A DNA stretch of 64,000 nucleotides, from positions 309,180,949-309,244,948 of the forward strand of contig CM054060.1 in the NCBI GenBank assembly GCA_028641055.1, in the 5' to 3' direction. The position numbers and the translations under genes were made by a program. Positions 54,564-64,000 of this stretch are shown piece by piece. Under the pieces are notes generated by a model. It did no database searches and was not told where the DNA came from. It worked only from the letters and a program-made list of their open reading frames with translations. Within the stretch, counting starts at the first letter, position 1. Every line of letters starts with the position of its first letter. This DNA comes from Alopecurus myosuroides. Lineage: Eukaryota; Streptophyta; Magnoliopsida; Poales; Poaceae.

Positions 54564-56259
54564 GGATAGATTGATATCGGTTCGATGATTAAGATAGCGT
54601 AGACCCAGTCGTCAACTAACGATTCTGTCTCCTTTCTGAGTATTCTGTTTCCCTACCAACTTTTCCGTTTCATCCCATCTGTACCAAGCTTTGATATAAA
54701 GTTGGAGTAGTTGTAATCGGAACCCTCTCTCAAATTATCAACAAGCAAACCCTAGTCGCCGGAGGCGCAGAGGCTTATCTCCATTCTCATCCCCAATTTC
54801 TCTGATTTATTATCTAAATTGCTTGCTTTTCACACCTTATTCTCTGGATTATGTGCTATTGTTAGGAGGATACCGTAGGTAGATCAGTCGAGTGTGACAA
54901 AGTGGTATCAAAGCCTTCGAGCTTGGCCTTAGATCTGGATAGAGACTGTCACTGAGGGTTTCGGGGCTCGTTCCCGTGAATTCCGGAGGCAGACTGGAAC
55001 TCGATTGGGTCTAGGGGTACTGTAGCGGGGCGACATTCAAGTGAGAATCAAGGCAAGGTTGAGGGAACACGTCGTTTCCTTAGTAAAATCCCTTGGGTCT
55101 TGAGCTCTGCACTTGTCAGGCGATGGGGATGACAAAGACCGGAGGCGAGGTGGAGGGTGACGTAGAAGATTTAGTCACCAGAGAAGAGTTTGAGCAGTTT
55201 AGTGTTGATGTGCAGAAGAAATTTGATGAATTTTCTAGAGGATAAATCGAGTTGTCAAGGCAGCAAGTGGCAGCTGCAACAGAAAGTAACAAGAGGTTTG
55301 ATTAGTTAGCAGACTTAATTCAAAGCCTCAACTTGCACAAGAACACATGGTTAGGGAACCCAGAAGGTTCGACTCAACATTCAAGTGTGCACGGGCAAGG
55401 AGCTGCAGGCTTGCACGGCACCCCCAGAGTGCATTCAGGTCACCGGGAGGACATGAACATGGTTCTAACAAAGGGGGCGGACAGACTTACAAATACTATG
55501 CCACCACTCATCCCCGATGTACCAGGCATCAAGTATACTTGTAAGGAGAAGGAAACAGGTAACCTACTAGAAATTGTGAATGTGGATGAGCACAATCATC
55601 ATCGCCAGGAAGGGGCACAAGTTGGAGGGGCATAAATGGGCCTGGTACTCACCAAAGGCAGCACCAGGATGATCCCCACTGGCCGCAACAAAATGAGAAC
55701 TATAGGCATCAGCACAAGGGGCCAAGACATGAATTCCCTAAGTATGATGGTACTAGTACAAATGCTTGGATAAAGAAGGCTGAGAAATATTTAAAACTAT
55801 GTCATATTGTGGAAGAAGAGAAGGTGGAAGTGGCTACCTTGTATTTCATAGGGAAGGCAGATACATGGCTGGAGAACACAAAGCTTGATCTAGATGAAAT
55901 ACCTTGGACCAGATTTTGCAAGAAGTTGAAAAAAAAGATTTGTAGAGAAATGCTCATATGATGTGGTAAAAAATTTCCATGCCCTCAAGCAAGCTGAAAC
56001 TGTGGATGACTACATAGATCAATTTGAAGACAAGGTAGGCCCTTTAAGGAGGGAGAACCCTGAAATCCCCTAAAATTACTATGTGAAGAGTTTTTTCTCT
56101 GGCCAGCGGGAGTATGAGAAACAACATACTCAAATTCAGAAGCCTAGCTCACTAATAGATGCCTACTGGATAGCTAGGAGGCTGGAGGCATCTAAGCCAT
56201 TTAGAAAAGAAAAATCAAACACCCACTTGGCAGCAAAGAAATTACCAGAGAGTGGCCCA
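54564..56259 (+). mobile_element. Element H: short-LTR gypsy-type element, 5' part only
   Basis: An LTR-like segment ends GTGACA at 54899, three bases before a primer site TGGTATCAAAGCC (54903-54915), one mismatch from the initiator-Met site. A gag-type region follows. The element is cut at 56259 by element F, with candidate target copy GCCCA (56255-56259); its remainder must lie beyond the window. The LTR start was not fixed and could be near the MITE end at 54563, giving an LTR of only about 330 bp. Confidence 0.65.
55122..56250 (+). pseudogene. Element H gag region
   Basis: An ATG at 55122 opens a frame (MGMTKTGGEVEGD...EEFEQF) that stops after 40 codons (CAA to TAA likely). Later, 55725-55930 reads HEFPKYDGTSTNAWIKKAEK, VATLYFIGKADTWLENTKLD and IPWTRFCKKLKK, the classic gag pattern of Ty3/gypsy elements. 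Frameshifts follow at an A run near 55935. No zinc knuckle or pol is present before the break at 56259. Confidence 0.7.
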
Positions 56260-57661
56260 TGATGTCTACGCGCGCTTCTATTCTTGTAGACATTGTTGGG
56301 CCTCCAAGTGCAGAGGTTTGTAGAACAGCAGCAAGTTTCCCTTAAGTGGATTACCCAAGGTTTATCGAACTCAGGGAGGTAGATGTCAAAGATATCCCTC
56401 TCAAGCAACCCTGCAATCAAGATACACTAAGTCTCTTGTGTCCCCAACACACCTAATACAATTGTCAGTTGTATAGGTGCACTAGTTCGGCGAAGAGAGA
56501 GTAAAATGCAAGTAATATGGATGATAATAAGTGATAATAGCAATCTGAAATAAAAATGGCAGAAAGCAAACATGTAGCAGAACAGACGGAAAACGGTGTT
56601 TCAATGCTTGGAAATAAGGCCTAGGGCTCCTACTTTCACTACAGGACACTGTCAACAATGAAAACATAATTGAATGCATAAATATAATTTCTTCACTATG
56701 CTACTCCGAACCACTCTCCGATCGAATAACAAACACCAATCATTGCGTAGGGCTGTAACAGCACTCCTCAAGTCTATATTTCCTCTCTAGGGCACCCCAC
56801 GCTATCACTATGAGCGCCCTAAATTAGTACTAAACAAACGCCACAATTTCATAGGTTCATCTTCCAACACAAGATATAAATATCATGCTAAACCACTCGG
56901 TGCACACACTGACACCTTTACACCGTGATCAAAGTGTTTACGGAGATAACAAAACCACTCGAGTAGCATAACAGATGAAGATCACATCTACATATTCAAC
57001 TAGATTACAAAGCTCATGATGACATAAAGATCACACCATGGGAGAGAGAGACGAACCACATAGCTAACGGTAGAGCCCTCAGCCTCGGGGGAGAACTACT
57101 CCCTCCTCATCATAGGAGACATCAACGGCGATGGAGATGGCAGTGGAGTCGATGGAGATGGCTTCCGGGGGCACTTCCCCGTCCCGGCAGGGTGTCAGAA
57201 CAGAGATTTGTCCCCCAAAACTTGTCGGTGTCAGCGGCGGAGCTACGGATGTATTTTGTGGAAAAGGTCGATTCCCCTAGGGTTTTCCCTCGGGGGAGTA
57301 TAAATAGGCGAAAGGGCGATGCCAGGGGGCGGCCAAGGGGCCCACACCCCTAGGTGGCGCGGACAGGGGGGCCCGCGCCACCCCATGGTGTGGCCACCCT
57401 CTGGCCCCCTCCGGGGCTCTTCGGGACTTCTGGAAGCATCCGGAACTTCTAAGACTTCTGGCTTTCGAATTTTCCAATTCCTAGAATATTTTCAGAACAA
57501 CTTTTCCGAAACTAAAAACAACAGAAAACAGGGAACTGGCTCAGTGGCATCTTGTCAATGGGTTAGTTCGGAAAATCGATAAAAATGACATAAAGTGTAA
57601 GGAAAACATGCGGGAAACAACATGGAACATCAGAAATTAAGGATACGTTTATGACGTATCA
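56260..57661 (-). repeat. 3' LTR of element F (1402 bp)
   Basis: Plus-strand left end TGATGTCTACGCG, right end GACGTATCA (LTR start TGATACGTC on the minus strand). It includes the GC-rich near-palindrome at about 57340-57405 and TATTTATA at about 57299. Clearly the same family as the LTRs of element A. Confidence 0.88.
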
Positions 57662-57678
57662 AGCATCCCCAAGCTTAG
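57662..57678 (-). other. Polypurine tract of element F
   Basis: Reverse complement reads CTAAGCTTGGGGATGCT immediately before the LTR start at 57661, identical to that of element A. Confidence 0.78.
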
Positions 57679-60170
57679 TTCCTACTCGTCCTTGAGTAGG
57701 TAAACGATAAAACAAAATAATTTCTGAGGTGACATGCTACTATCATAAACTTGATCATTATAATGTAAAAGCATATGTACGCTGAGATCATAGAACTTCA
57801 AACACAAACATGATAAATAGAACTTTGATAATAAAGCGTAGCAGTCACTTTGCGTCACGAAGAGTATCTTAAATAAAGGATCATGGATAATAATGCAAAG
57901 AAATATAAATGTTTGTTTCAGGTATAGAGAAAGCATGGCAAAGTGGTATATCGCTAGTCCTTAAGAGTGGGACAAAACATAAATGCCAGGACACTTTCAA
58001 AGTTCATGAGGAAGACTAGAACAAATAATTTAAGAGAAAATAATATCACATCATGAAGTAATTACTGATGTTTATGGGACAAATGCACATAGAACTCAGA
58101 ATGGCAAAAATGCTCTCTCAACTGTGCATAAAGTTAGAAGATGGAGACTCAATATAAAAGTAAAAGAAAGGCCCTTCGCAGAGGGAAGCAGGGATCACTC
58201 ATGTGCTAGAGCTTTTTATTTTATTAAACAGAGGTATTAAAAGTTTGACACCGTGGAGGAGTGTTTATTTTTAGGAGAGGTGTGTGCTTATGTCAACGAA
58301 TGGTAAACAGACAATACAGTACGTCACAAGCCAACTGGATTCACAAGAGCGGCCCCCATTGTGAAGGACACAACTGGTGTAGAAGGTCATCCCTCTTTCT
58401 CTTTTGTTTACACAATTATGCTTTGACTGATAAATCAGGGGCAACAATAGTGAAGAGAATTTGTTTGTATTAATTTGGGGCTGGGCACCACCCTGCCAGC
58501 TCTTCTATCATTTGGATAAGCGGATGAAGCCACTATTCCAGGGTGTAAAATCCAATCAACAAGTGAGATAAAGATTCTCTATTGACGTCCTCATGAGCAT
58601 AAACAAGAACACAAAACAGGAGTAACTTTGAAGGTTTTAAAGGTAACACATGAGCAATTTACTTGGAGTGGCAGTTAAATACCAAATGTAGGTAGGTATG
58701 GCGTACACAATGGGAAAACTTTGGTTTAAGAAGTTTGGATGCACGAGTATAATTCCATACTCAGTACAGGTGGAGGCTAGCAAAAGACTGGGAGCGACAA
58801 ATCAAGAGAGCATAAGAGTCATAATCATGCATAGCGACATAAACATCATTAATTAAAGCATAAGCGGTATCACAAGTTCAAAAAATAAGTGGTCATGGAG
58901 GCTATTCATGACTATTTTTTATTCATAAACATGGTGTGAGAATGCGCCAAGTCAACAAAATAAAACATTCGAAAGAGAATACCATATATTGATGCTTTAC
59001 TATGACAAGAACAACTCACAAATCTTTCAATGGCATATTAAACACTCTCAGCTATTTGAGGCTAAAATAACATTTAGCATGGCATGAAAAATTTATAGCC
59101 ACGGTCTATAACAAGTTTCTACGTGCACCGTTAAAAATTCTACCTCAAGCAGCAGTTTTTTTTCCCAACAAGCACCATAAAAGATATGTTTTAACAAAAT
59201 TCTCTACACGATGCAGCAAGCAAACATGAGAGTACTCACATAAGACTACTAAAACTAATAGCTCTGAATAATAGATGCATGAAAACAAAGGCTAAACGCA
59301 GTACTAGCAAAAAGTGAACACTCATAGAACAACAAGAATGGAAACTAGAGTGTTTTAAGCAATGAAAACAGAGCGTGTATCTCTCCCACACAAGTATGAT
59401 AAGATCCAACCATAAAATACAGCAAAGAAAAGCTAAACAAACTGAAAGCAAAAATAAAATACGCTACAAGTAAAGCACATAAGATGTGACTAAATAAAAA
59501 TATAGTTTCACTAGAAGTGACCTGCTAATTTGTCGATGAAGAAGGGGATGCCTTGGGCATCCCCAAGCTTAGATGCTTGATTCTTCTTGGAATTTGCTGG
59601 GATGTACCTCCGGGGCATCTCCAAGCTTAGGCTTTTCACTCTTCTTGATCACATCATATCATTCTCTTCTCTCGACCCTTGAAAACTTCCTTCACACCAA
59701 ACTTCTCACAATCTTCATTAGCAATGTTAGTGCAAATCAAAATAATAAATCCACATGGTTCAGTTTCAACACAAGCCTAACACTCATAAACACATTAGAT
59801 ATTGTCACAAATTCTTTTAAAACTCTTTTTCTCAAAAGAACACCAAAAGAAAGAGATTAACATGCAAATGCAATAATTGGCAGAAATTTGTCAAAACAGA
59901 ACAGCAGGAATAAGCACGAAAATTTTGAGATCATTCTGATCTCACAGGATTTTATACGTTGTTTTACGGTGGACAGAAGAAATCTGTTTTCCGCGCAGAA
60001 ATCGAAAACCAACTCCAACTTTCATCAGAAACTTTACTTGGCACTACTAAAACATGAAAAGAAAGATAAAAAGGAGTTTCTACAGAAGTATACTACCCCT
60101 TGAATCAAAGAAAACAGAGAAAAACAATGCAAAATAAAAACATGGGTTATCTCCCAAGAAGTGTTTTTCT
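57679..60170 (-). other. 3' internal region of element F
   Basis: Mostly non-coding. The stretch around 58340-58670 is shared with element E (34540-34860). The minus-strand hydrophobic frame 59236-59451 corresponds to the small ORF of element A (5642-5962). Internal polypurine-like motifs lie at 59558-59571 and 59614-59631; between 59544 and 59564 there is a 9-bp stem hairpin (arms GGGGATGCC and GGCATCCCC, loop TTG). Confidence 0.55.
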
Positions 60171-63100
60171 TTAAAGCCTTTTAGCTAGGCATGATAATTT
60201 GAGAAGATGATCACATAAGAAATATGAATTGAAGCAAAACAGAGCATCAAGAAGCAAATTTAAAACACATTTAATTCTAACCCACTTCCTATGAAAAATA
60301 ATCTTGTAAAAAAACAAGTCATGAAAACACAAAGTGACTAGCATAGGAAGACAAAATAAGTGCAACTTCAAAAATTTCAACATAAAGAGAGGGAACTTAA
60401 TATTGTTGAGATGCATAAAACCATGTTTCCCTCTCTCATAATAACTTTTAGTAGCATCATGAATAAAATTAACAATATAACTATCAGATATAACATTCTT
60501 ATCATGAGCCACATGCATAAAATAATTATTACTCTCCACATAAGCATAGTCATCCTTACTAATAACAACGGGAGTAGGATTATCGTAAAGAACTCGAACA
60601 TTATAGACAAGTTTCATATTAAAGAGATGGTTTTGGGTAATCCCACCATAATTATGGCAAGTTTCATGAAGATGATTGTAATATAGCCTATGTTATAACT
60701 TTCTTTATAATAATTATCAAAGACTGGAGGCATATTGAAATCATAATTAATTTTCTCCTCAATAGTAGGTGGACAAAATATATCATATTCATCCTTGCAA
60801 TCATCATCTATTGTAGGCATAGTATCATCACAATCGATAAAATAGTTGTCTGCCAAAATGCGTTCATTTGTAAACACATCATCATTTTTACTAGGAGGAG
60901 ATGTATCAAGCATATAATCATTAATAGAAAAGGGATTTTCAAACACATCATCCACAAGTTTAGATCTTTCTTTATCATCATTGGAAGGAACATGGATGGT
61001 ACTAATAGTACATAAAATATTATCATCATTTTCAGAATTGGTACCAAACAAATTTTCAATATCAAAAGTAGTGTGTTTCTCCCAATAATGATCAGTTTCA
61101 TAAATAACAGGCATAGGGAAATCATCGAGTTCAGACTCATCATAAAAATATGTAATATGAGAAACGTGCTTAGGGGGAGATAACGTTACCTCTCTATTTT
61201 TACTCCTCCTCTTCTTATTCTTCCTCTTCTTCCCCTCTTTAGGAGGGAGATGCTTAAAAGGAGCTTCTCCACATACCCTGGTTTATTATCAGAAACAATA
61301 GAAAGAACTTTGGAGGATTTCTCCTCTTCATTAATAAGAACAAAACACATATTAGTCCTGTCATGTTTTGTTAAAGTCTCCTCTTTTATAATATTTTGTA
61401 TGTAATTATTTGCATGGAAATTATCAACACAATAAAGATGGCATCCGTGCAAGACACCATTCATATCAAAAGCACTCATATCTATCAAAAAAGTTTTTCT
61501 CAATAATTCTTCACACCCCAAAAGTAATGTAAGTTCATCATGCTCATTAGGGGTGATCATGTCTAGGGGTGGGCATTCGGTTCTTTCGGCCTTTTCGGTT
61601 CGGTTTTTCGGGTTTTATAATAATTCAGTTTTTAGAAAGTGACACCCGAATTAACCTATCATTTTTCAGGAACCGACAATTCGGTTCTTCAGAAATTCGG
61701 TTCGGTTTTCGGTTTAAACCGAATTAACCGAGATTGTAACATGAAAAAAATTCAAATCAAGAATTAGATAGCAAAAATGTGTGGATAGGGTTTTAGAGCC
61801 TCGCCGGGACGACATTGACGTGTGAACCTAGTGTCATGGAAGCTAATATTACACGACATATAGATGGGTATGTATTTGTTGTGAACTTTAATTGAAGTTG
61901 CATAAGAGAAAGCAATAAATATGATTTGGGTGGAGATTGTGTTGGCAATGATAGATATTTTTAATGGGACAACTGATTTATTTCCCTAGATATAGATTGT
62001 CGCATGGTCTTGAAATATTTGATTGCATGATGAATCGGTCCTTTCGGTCAGTTCGGTTAACATGGACTAAAAACCAAACTAACTGATATAATTTCGGTTT
62101 TCTAAAGTTGGGAACCGATATATGGACCAAAAACCGAATTAACCTTATAATTCGGTTTGTTCGGTTCGGGTTCGGTTTTTCGGTTTTGTATGCCCACCCC
62201 TAATCATGTCATCACAATAAAAACTTGCAGTACTCATAGGATTCGAAAGGCTACTACCATGACCTGAGAATTGGAAATTAAAATGGCCCAATTTATAGCA
62301 AAGTTCACAAATAAAAGGATAGAGGGCACAAACTTTTTCACCAAGATTATCTAGATCCCTACTCCACATTCTAGTTTTTTCATTCCTATGATGGATACAA
62401 TATTCTTCTTCAGTTTGATTCTTTTCACAAGGTCTAAGTGCTCTATAAAAATTAACATGCTATAAGAAATAGTACCTTCAGAAGTTTGAGCATGTTTATT
62501 GCAATCATCAATAACAATTTCATTTTCCATGCAAGTGTCTTTAAAAGGTTCATGATATATGTCCCAATTTCCTTTAGGAATATTAAGATAAGAAGCAAAG
62601 GATCTATACCAACCAACAACTATTTGAGGATCAAGACCATATTTAGCATTAAGCTCATGAAAATTAGCAGTTTCATCAAAATTCTTAATGCAATCATACT
62701 CATAGCTTATACCTGACTATTTACCTTTGTTGTTATTCCAATCTTCACTATTGATTCGAATCCTGTCAAGAAGACCCCACTTAGCTTCAACCTTCTTATT
62801 ACAAAAAGAACCCTCTGAACAGGCATCTAGATAATCCTTCCAGTGTCCTGAAAGCCTTGCATAAAAATTAGTAACAATTATTTCCTCAGGAAGCTCATGG
62901 TTAGGACATTTGAGTACTAATGTTTTCAATATTCCCCAAGCTTGGGCAGTGCTTTCTCCATCATGATGCCAAAAATTATAAATGTAATTCCTATCTAATT
63001 ATAGTTCCTGAGAAGGATACAATTTAGAGTAAAAGAGAGATTCAAGTTCCTTCCACTCCAAATGATGAGGATCATCTAGTAGTTCATACCACTCCCTTGC

Positions 63101-63529
63101 TTTCTCCTCAAGTGACAAAGGGAATAGCATCCTCTTAACTTGGTCCGTTGAGATACCTGCACACTTGAATAACTCGCATAATTCATGCATAAAGTGTAAA
63201 CGATCACTAGGATGGACAGTTCCATCTCCAAAATAACGGTTATCCATGACAAGTTCAACAATTTTCTTGGATACTTTAAAAGGAATGCTTTAAGTAGGAG
63301 GATTTAAAATATCACAAGCATCATTAGGTTTATTACATATGGGAGATAAAGTATCATGAGAGAAAATTTTCTCCTCTAAAGCTAGAAAACTAAAAAGTTT
63401 ATAAAAACTAGCTTCCCCAAGCTTAGAATTTTCCATAGTACTAGAAATAATGGTATCCAAATAATTAATGCTAATAACATTGCTACTAGAATGCAAATAA
63501 AGCTCTCTCATATATTTGATGTTTTCCAC
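60171..63529 (-). pseudogene. Element F gag plus acidic-repeat/membrane ORF, disrupted
   Basis: In minus-strand order: MENIKYMREL start (63529) matching the A ORF; gag domain with LHFMHELCELFKCAGISTDQ, SLEEKAREWYELLDD and HHLEWKELESLFYSKLYP (about 63000-63260); YARLSGHWKDYLDACSEGSF and KVEAKWGLLDRIRIN (62717-62929); frame 62145-62369, cut by the hAT element; MITPNEHDELTLLLGCEELL (61186-61560); acidic repeats with PPTIEEKINYDFNMPPVFDN (60614-61114); and the hydrophobic tail with FPLFMLKFLKLHLFCLPMLV (60171-60617). Several stops separate the parts. No pol motif. Confidence 0.78.
61564..62202. mobile_element. hAT-type non-autonomous element (639 bp)
   Basis: Inverted ends TAGGGGTGGGCAT and, at the right, ATGCCCACCCCTA, flanked by a perfect 8-bp duplication ATCATGTC (61556-61563 and 62203-62210). 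Subterminal TTCGGTTCGG-type motifs recur at both ends and around 62040-62180. No transposase. It interrupts the ORF of element F. Confidence 0.92.
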
Positions 63530-63674
63530 TAAGACTAACTAATTAAAAAAATAAGCAACAAGTAAAAATAAGCCTAACCAGTGAATACAAGAAACAAAAA
63601 GATATAATTGCAGAATCTAAAGGAGATAACTTCGAGCACTCAGACCCGAGGATGTGAGTACCTTTTACCTTACC

Positions 63675-63692
63675 TCCCCGGCAACGGAGCCA
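63675..63692 (-). other. Primer binding site of element F (tRNA-Asp type)
   Basis: On the minus strand TGGCTCCGTTGCCGGGGA, one mismatch from the tRNA-Asp site TGGCGCCGTTGCCGGGGA, ten bases after the 5' LTR end at 63703. Better preserved than in element A. Confidence 0.85.
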
Positions 63693-63702
63693 GAAAAGAG
63701 CT

Positions 63703-64000
63703 TGATGTCTACGCATGCTTCTATTCTTGTAGACAGTGTTGGGCCTCCAAGTGCAAAGGTTTGTAGAACAGCAGCAGGTTTTCGTTAAGTGGATTACCCA
63801 AGGTTTATCGAACTCAGGGAGGTAGAGGTCAAAGATATCCCTCTCAAGCAACCCTGCAATCAAGATACAAGAAGTCTCTTGTGTCCCCAACACACCTAAT
63901 ACACTTTTCAGTTGTATAGGTGCACTAGTTCGGCAAAGAGAGAGTAAAATGCAAGTAATATGGATGATAATAAGTGATAATAGCAATCTGAAATAAAAAT
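63703..64000 (-). repeat. 5' LTR of element F, partial
   Basis: Matches the left end of the 3' LTR at 56260 (TGATGTCTACGC...) and continues past the window edge. Confidence 0.88.

Larger units (their letters stand above)
56260..64000 (-). mobile_element. Element F: A-family non-autonomous Athila-like element, running off right edge
   Basis: 3' LTR 56260-57661, polypurine tract next to it, internal region to about 63700 and 5' LTR from 63703 to beyond 64000. The LTRs match those of element A, and the primer site is of tRNA-Asp type. It encodes gag plus the acidic-repeat and membrane region of the A ORF, but no protease, reverse transcriptase or integrase. A 639-bp hAT-type element splits the ORF. 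Inserted into element H. Confidence 0.88.

Noticed and set aside
1..64000. tRNA, rRNA or snoRNA genes
   Set aside because: No cloverleaf-type or rRNA-like sequence was noticed; tRNA-like matches are only primer binding sites.
1..64000. Endogenous pararetrovirus or other viral integration
   Set aside because: All reverse transcriptase and integrase segments have Ty3/gypsy order and LTR context; no movement protein or pararetrovirus motifs were seen.

Overview
This is a nuclear genome segment from a grass, most likely a Pooideae/Triticeae-type cereal. The evidence is the dense nested LTR retrotransposons with Triticeae-style Athila-like LTRs (starting TGATACGTCTCC), several Stowaway MITEs starting CTCCCTCCGTC, and GC-rich genes of grass type. 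There are no bacterial operons, phage genes, CRISPR arrays or recognisable tRNA/rRNA genes.

Layout. Positions 1-40000 are a nested transposon block. A Tekay-type LTR (here G) is split by an Athila-like non-autonomous element (A, 2494-26628, target duplication AGTTT). The 3' LTR of A is split by a 17.6-kb minus-strand chromodomain Ty3/gypsy element (B, 8857-26446, target duplication ACACA). The leader ORF of B is split in turn by a 4.7-kb solo LTR (C, 17517-22219, target duplication TCTTC). To the right lie an LTR fragment (28224-28873), another Tekay-type LTR (D, 28874-32365) ending in a 40-bp tandem array, and an Athila-like element with pol (E, 32366 to about 40000, minus strand). E is truncated at its 5' side and has a Stowaway MITE in its integrase.

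Positions 40000-54560 are a small gene island. It holds one intact EXO70 exocyst gene (45474-47507, plus strand), degenerate tandem copies of the EXO70 3' end, an eIF5 pseudogene (51133-52419, minus strand), and a small intact gene for a twin CX9C DUF3128-type protein (53668-54174, minus strand). Several small TIR elements lie between them.

Positions 54564-64000 are again transposon: a short-LTR gypsy fragment with gag (H, plus strand) that carries an insertion of a second element of the A family (F, minus strand, running off the right edge). F encodes gag plus an acidic-repeat/transmembrane region but no pol, and its ORF is split by a 639-bp hAT-type element with a perfect 8-bp target duplication.

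Biologically, the only host genes that look functional are EXO70 and the DUF3128 gene. The rest is transposon strata. The main points of interest are the gag/pol-less A and F family with conserved membrane-spanning ORFs and PPT-like internal motifs shared with the pol-bearing E (a possible non-autonomous/autonomous partnership), the paired TGACGTCA sites shared by three Tekay-type LTRs, and the repeated EXO70 3' end.
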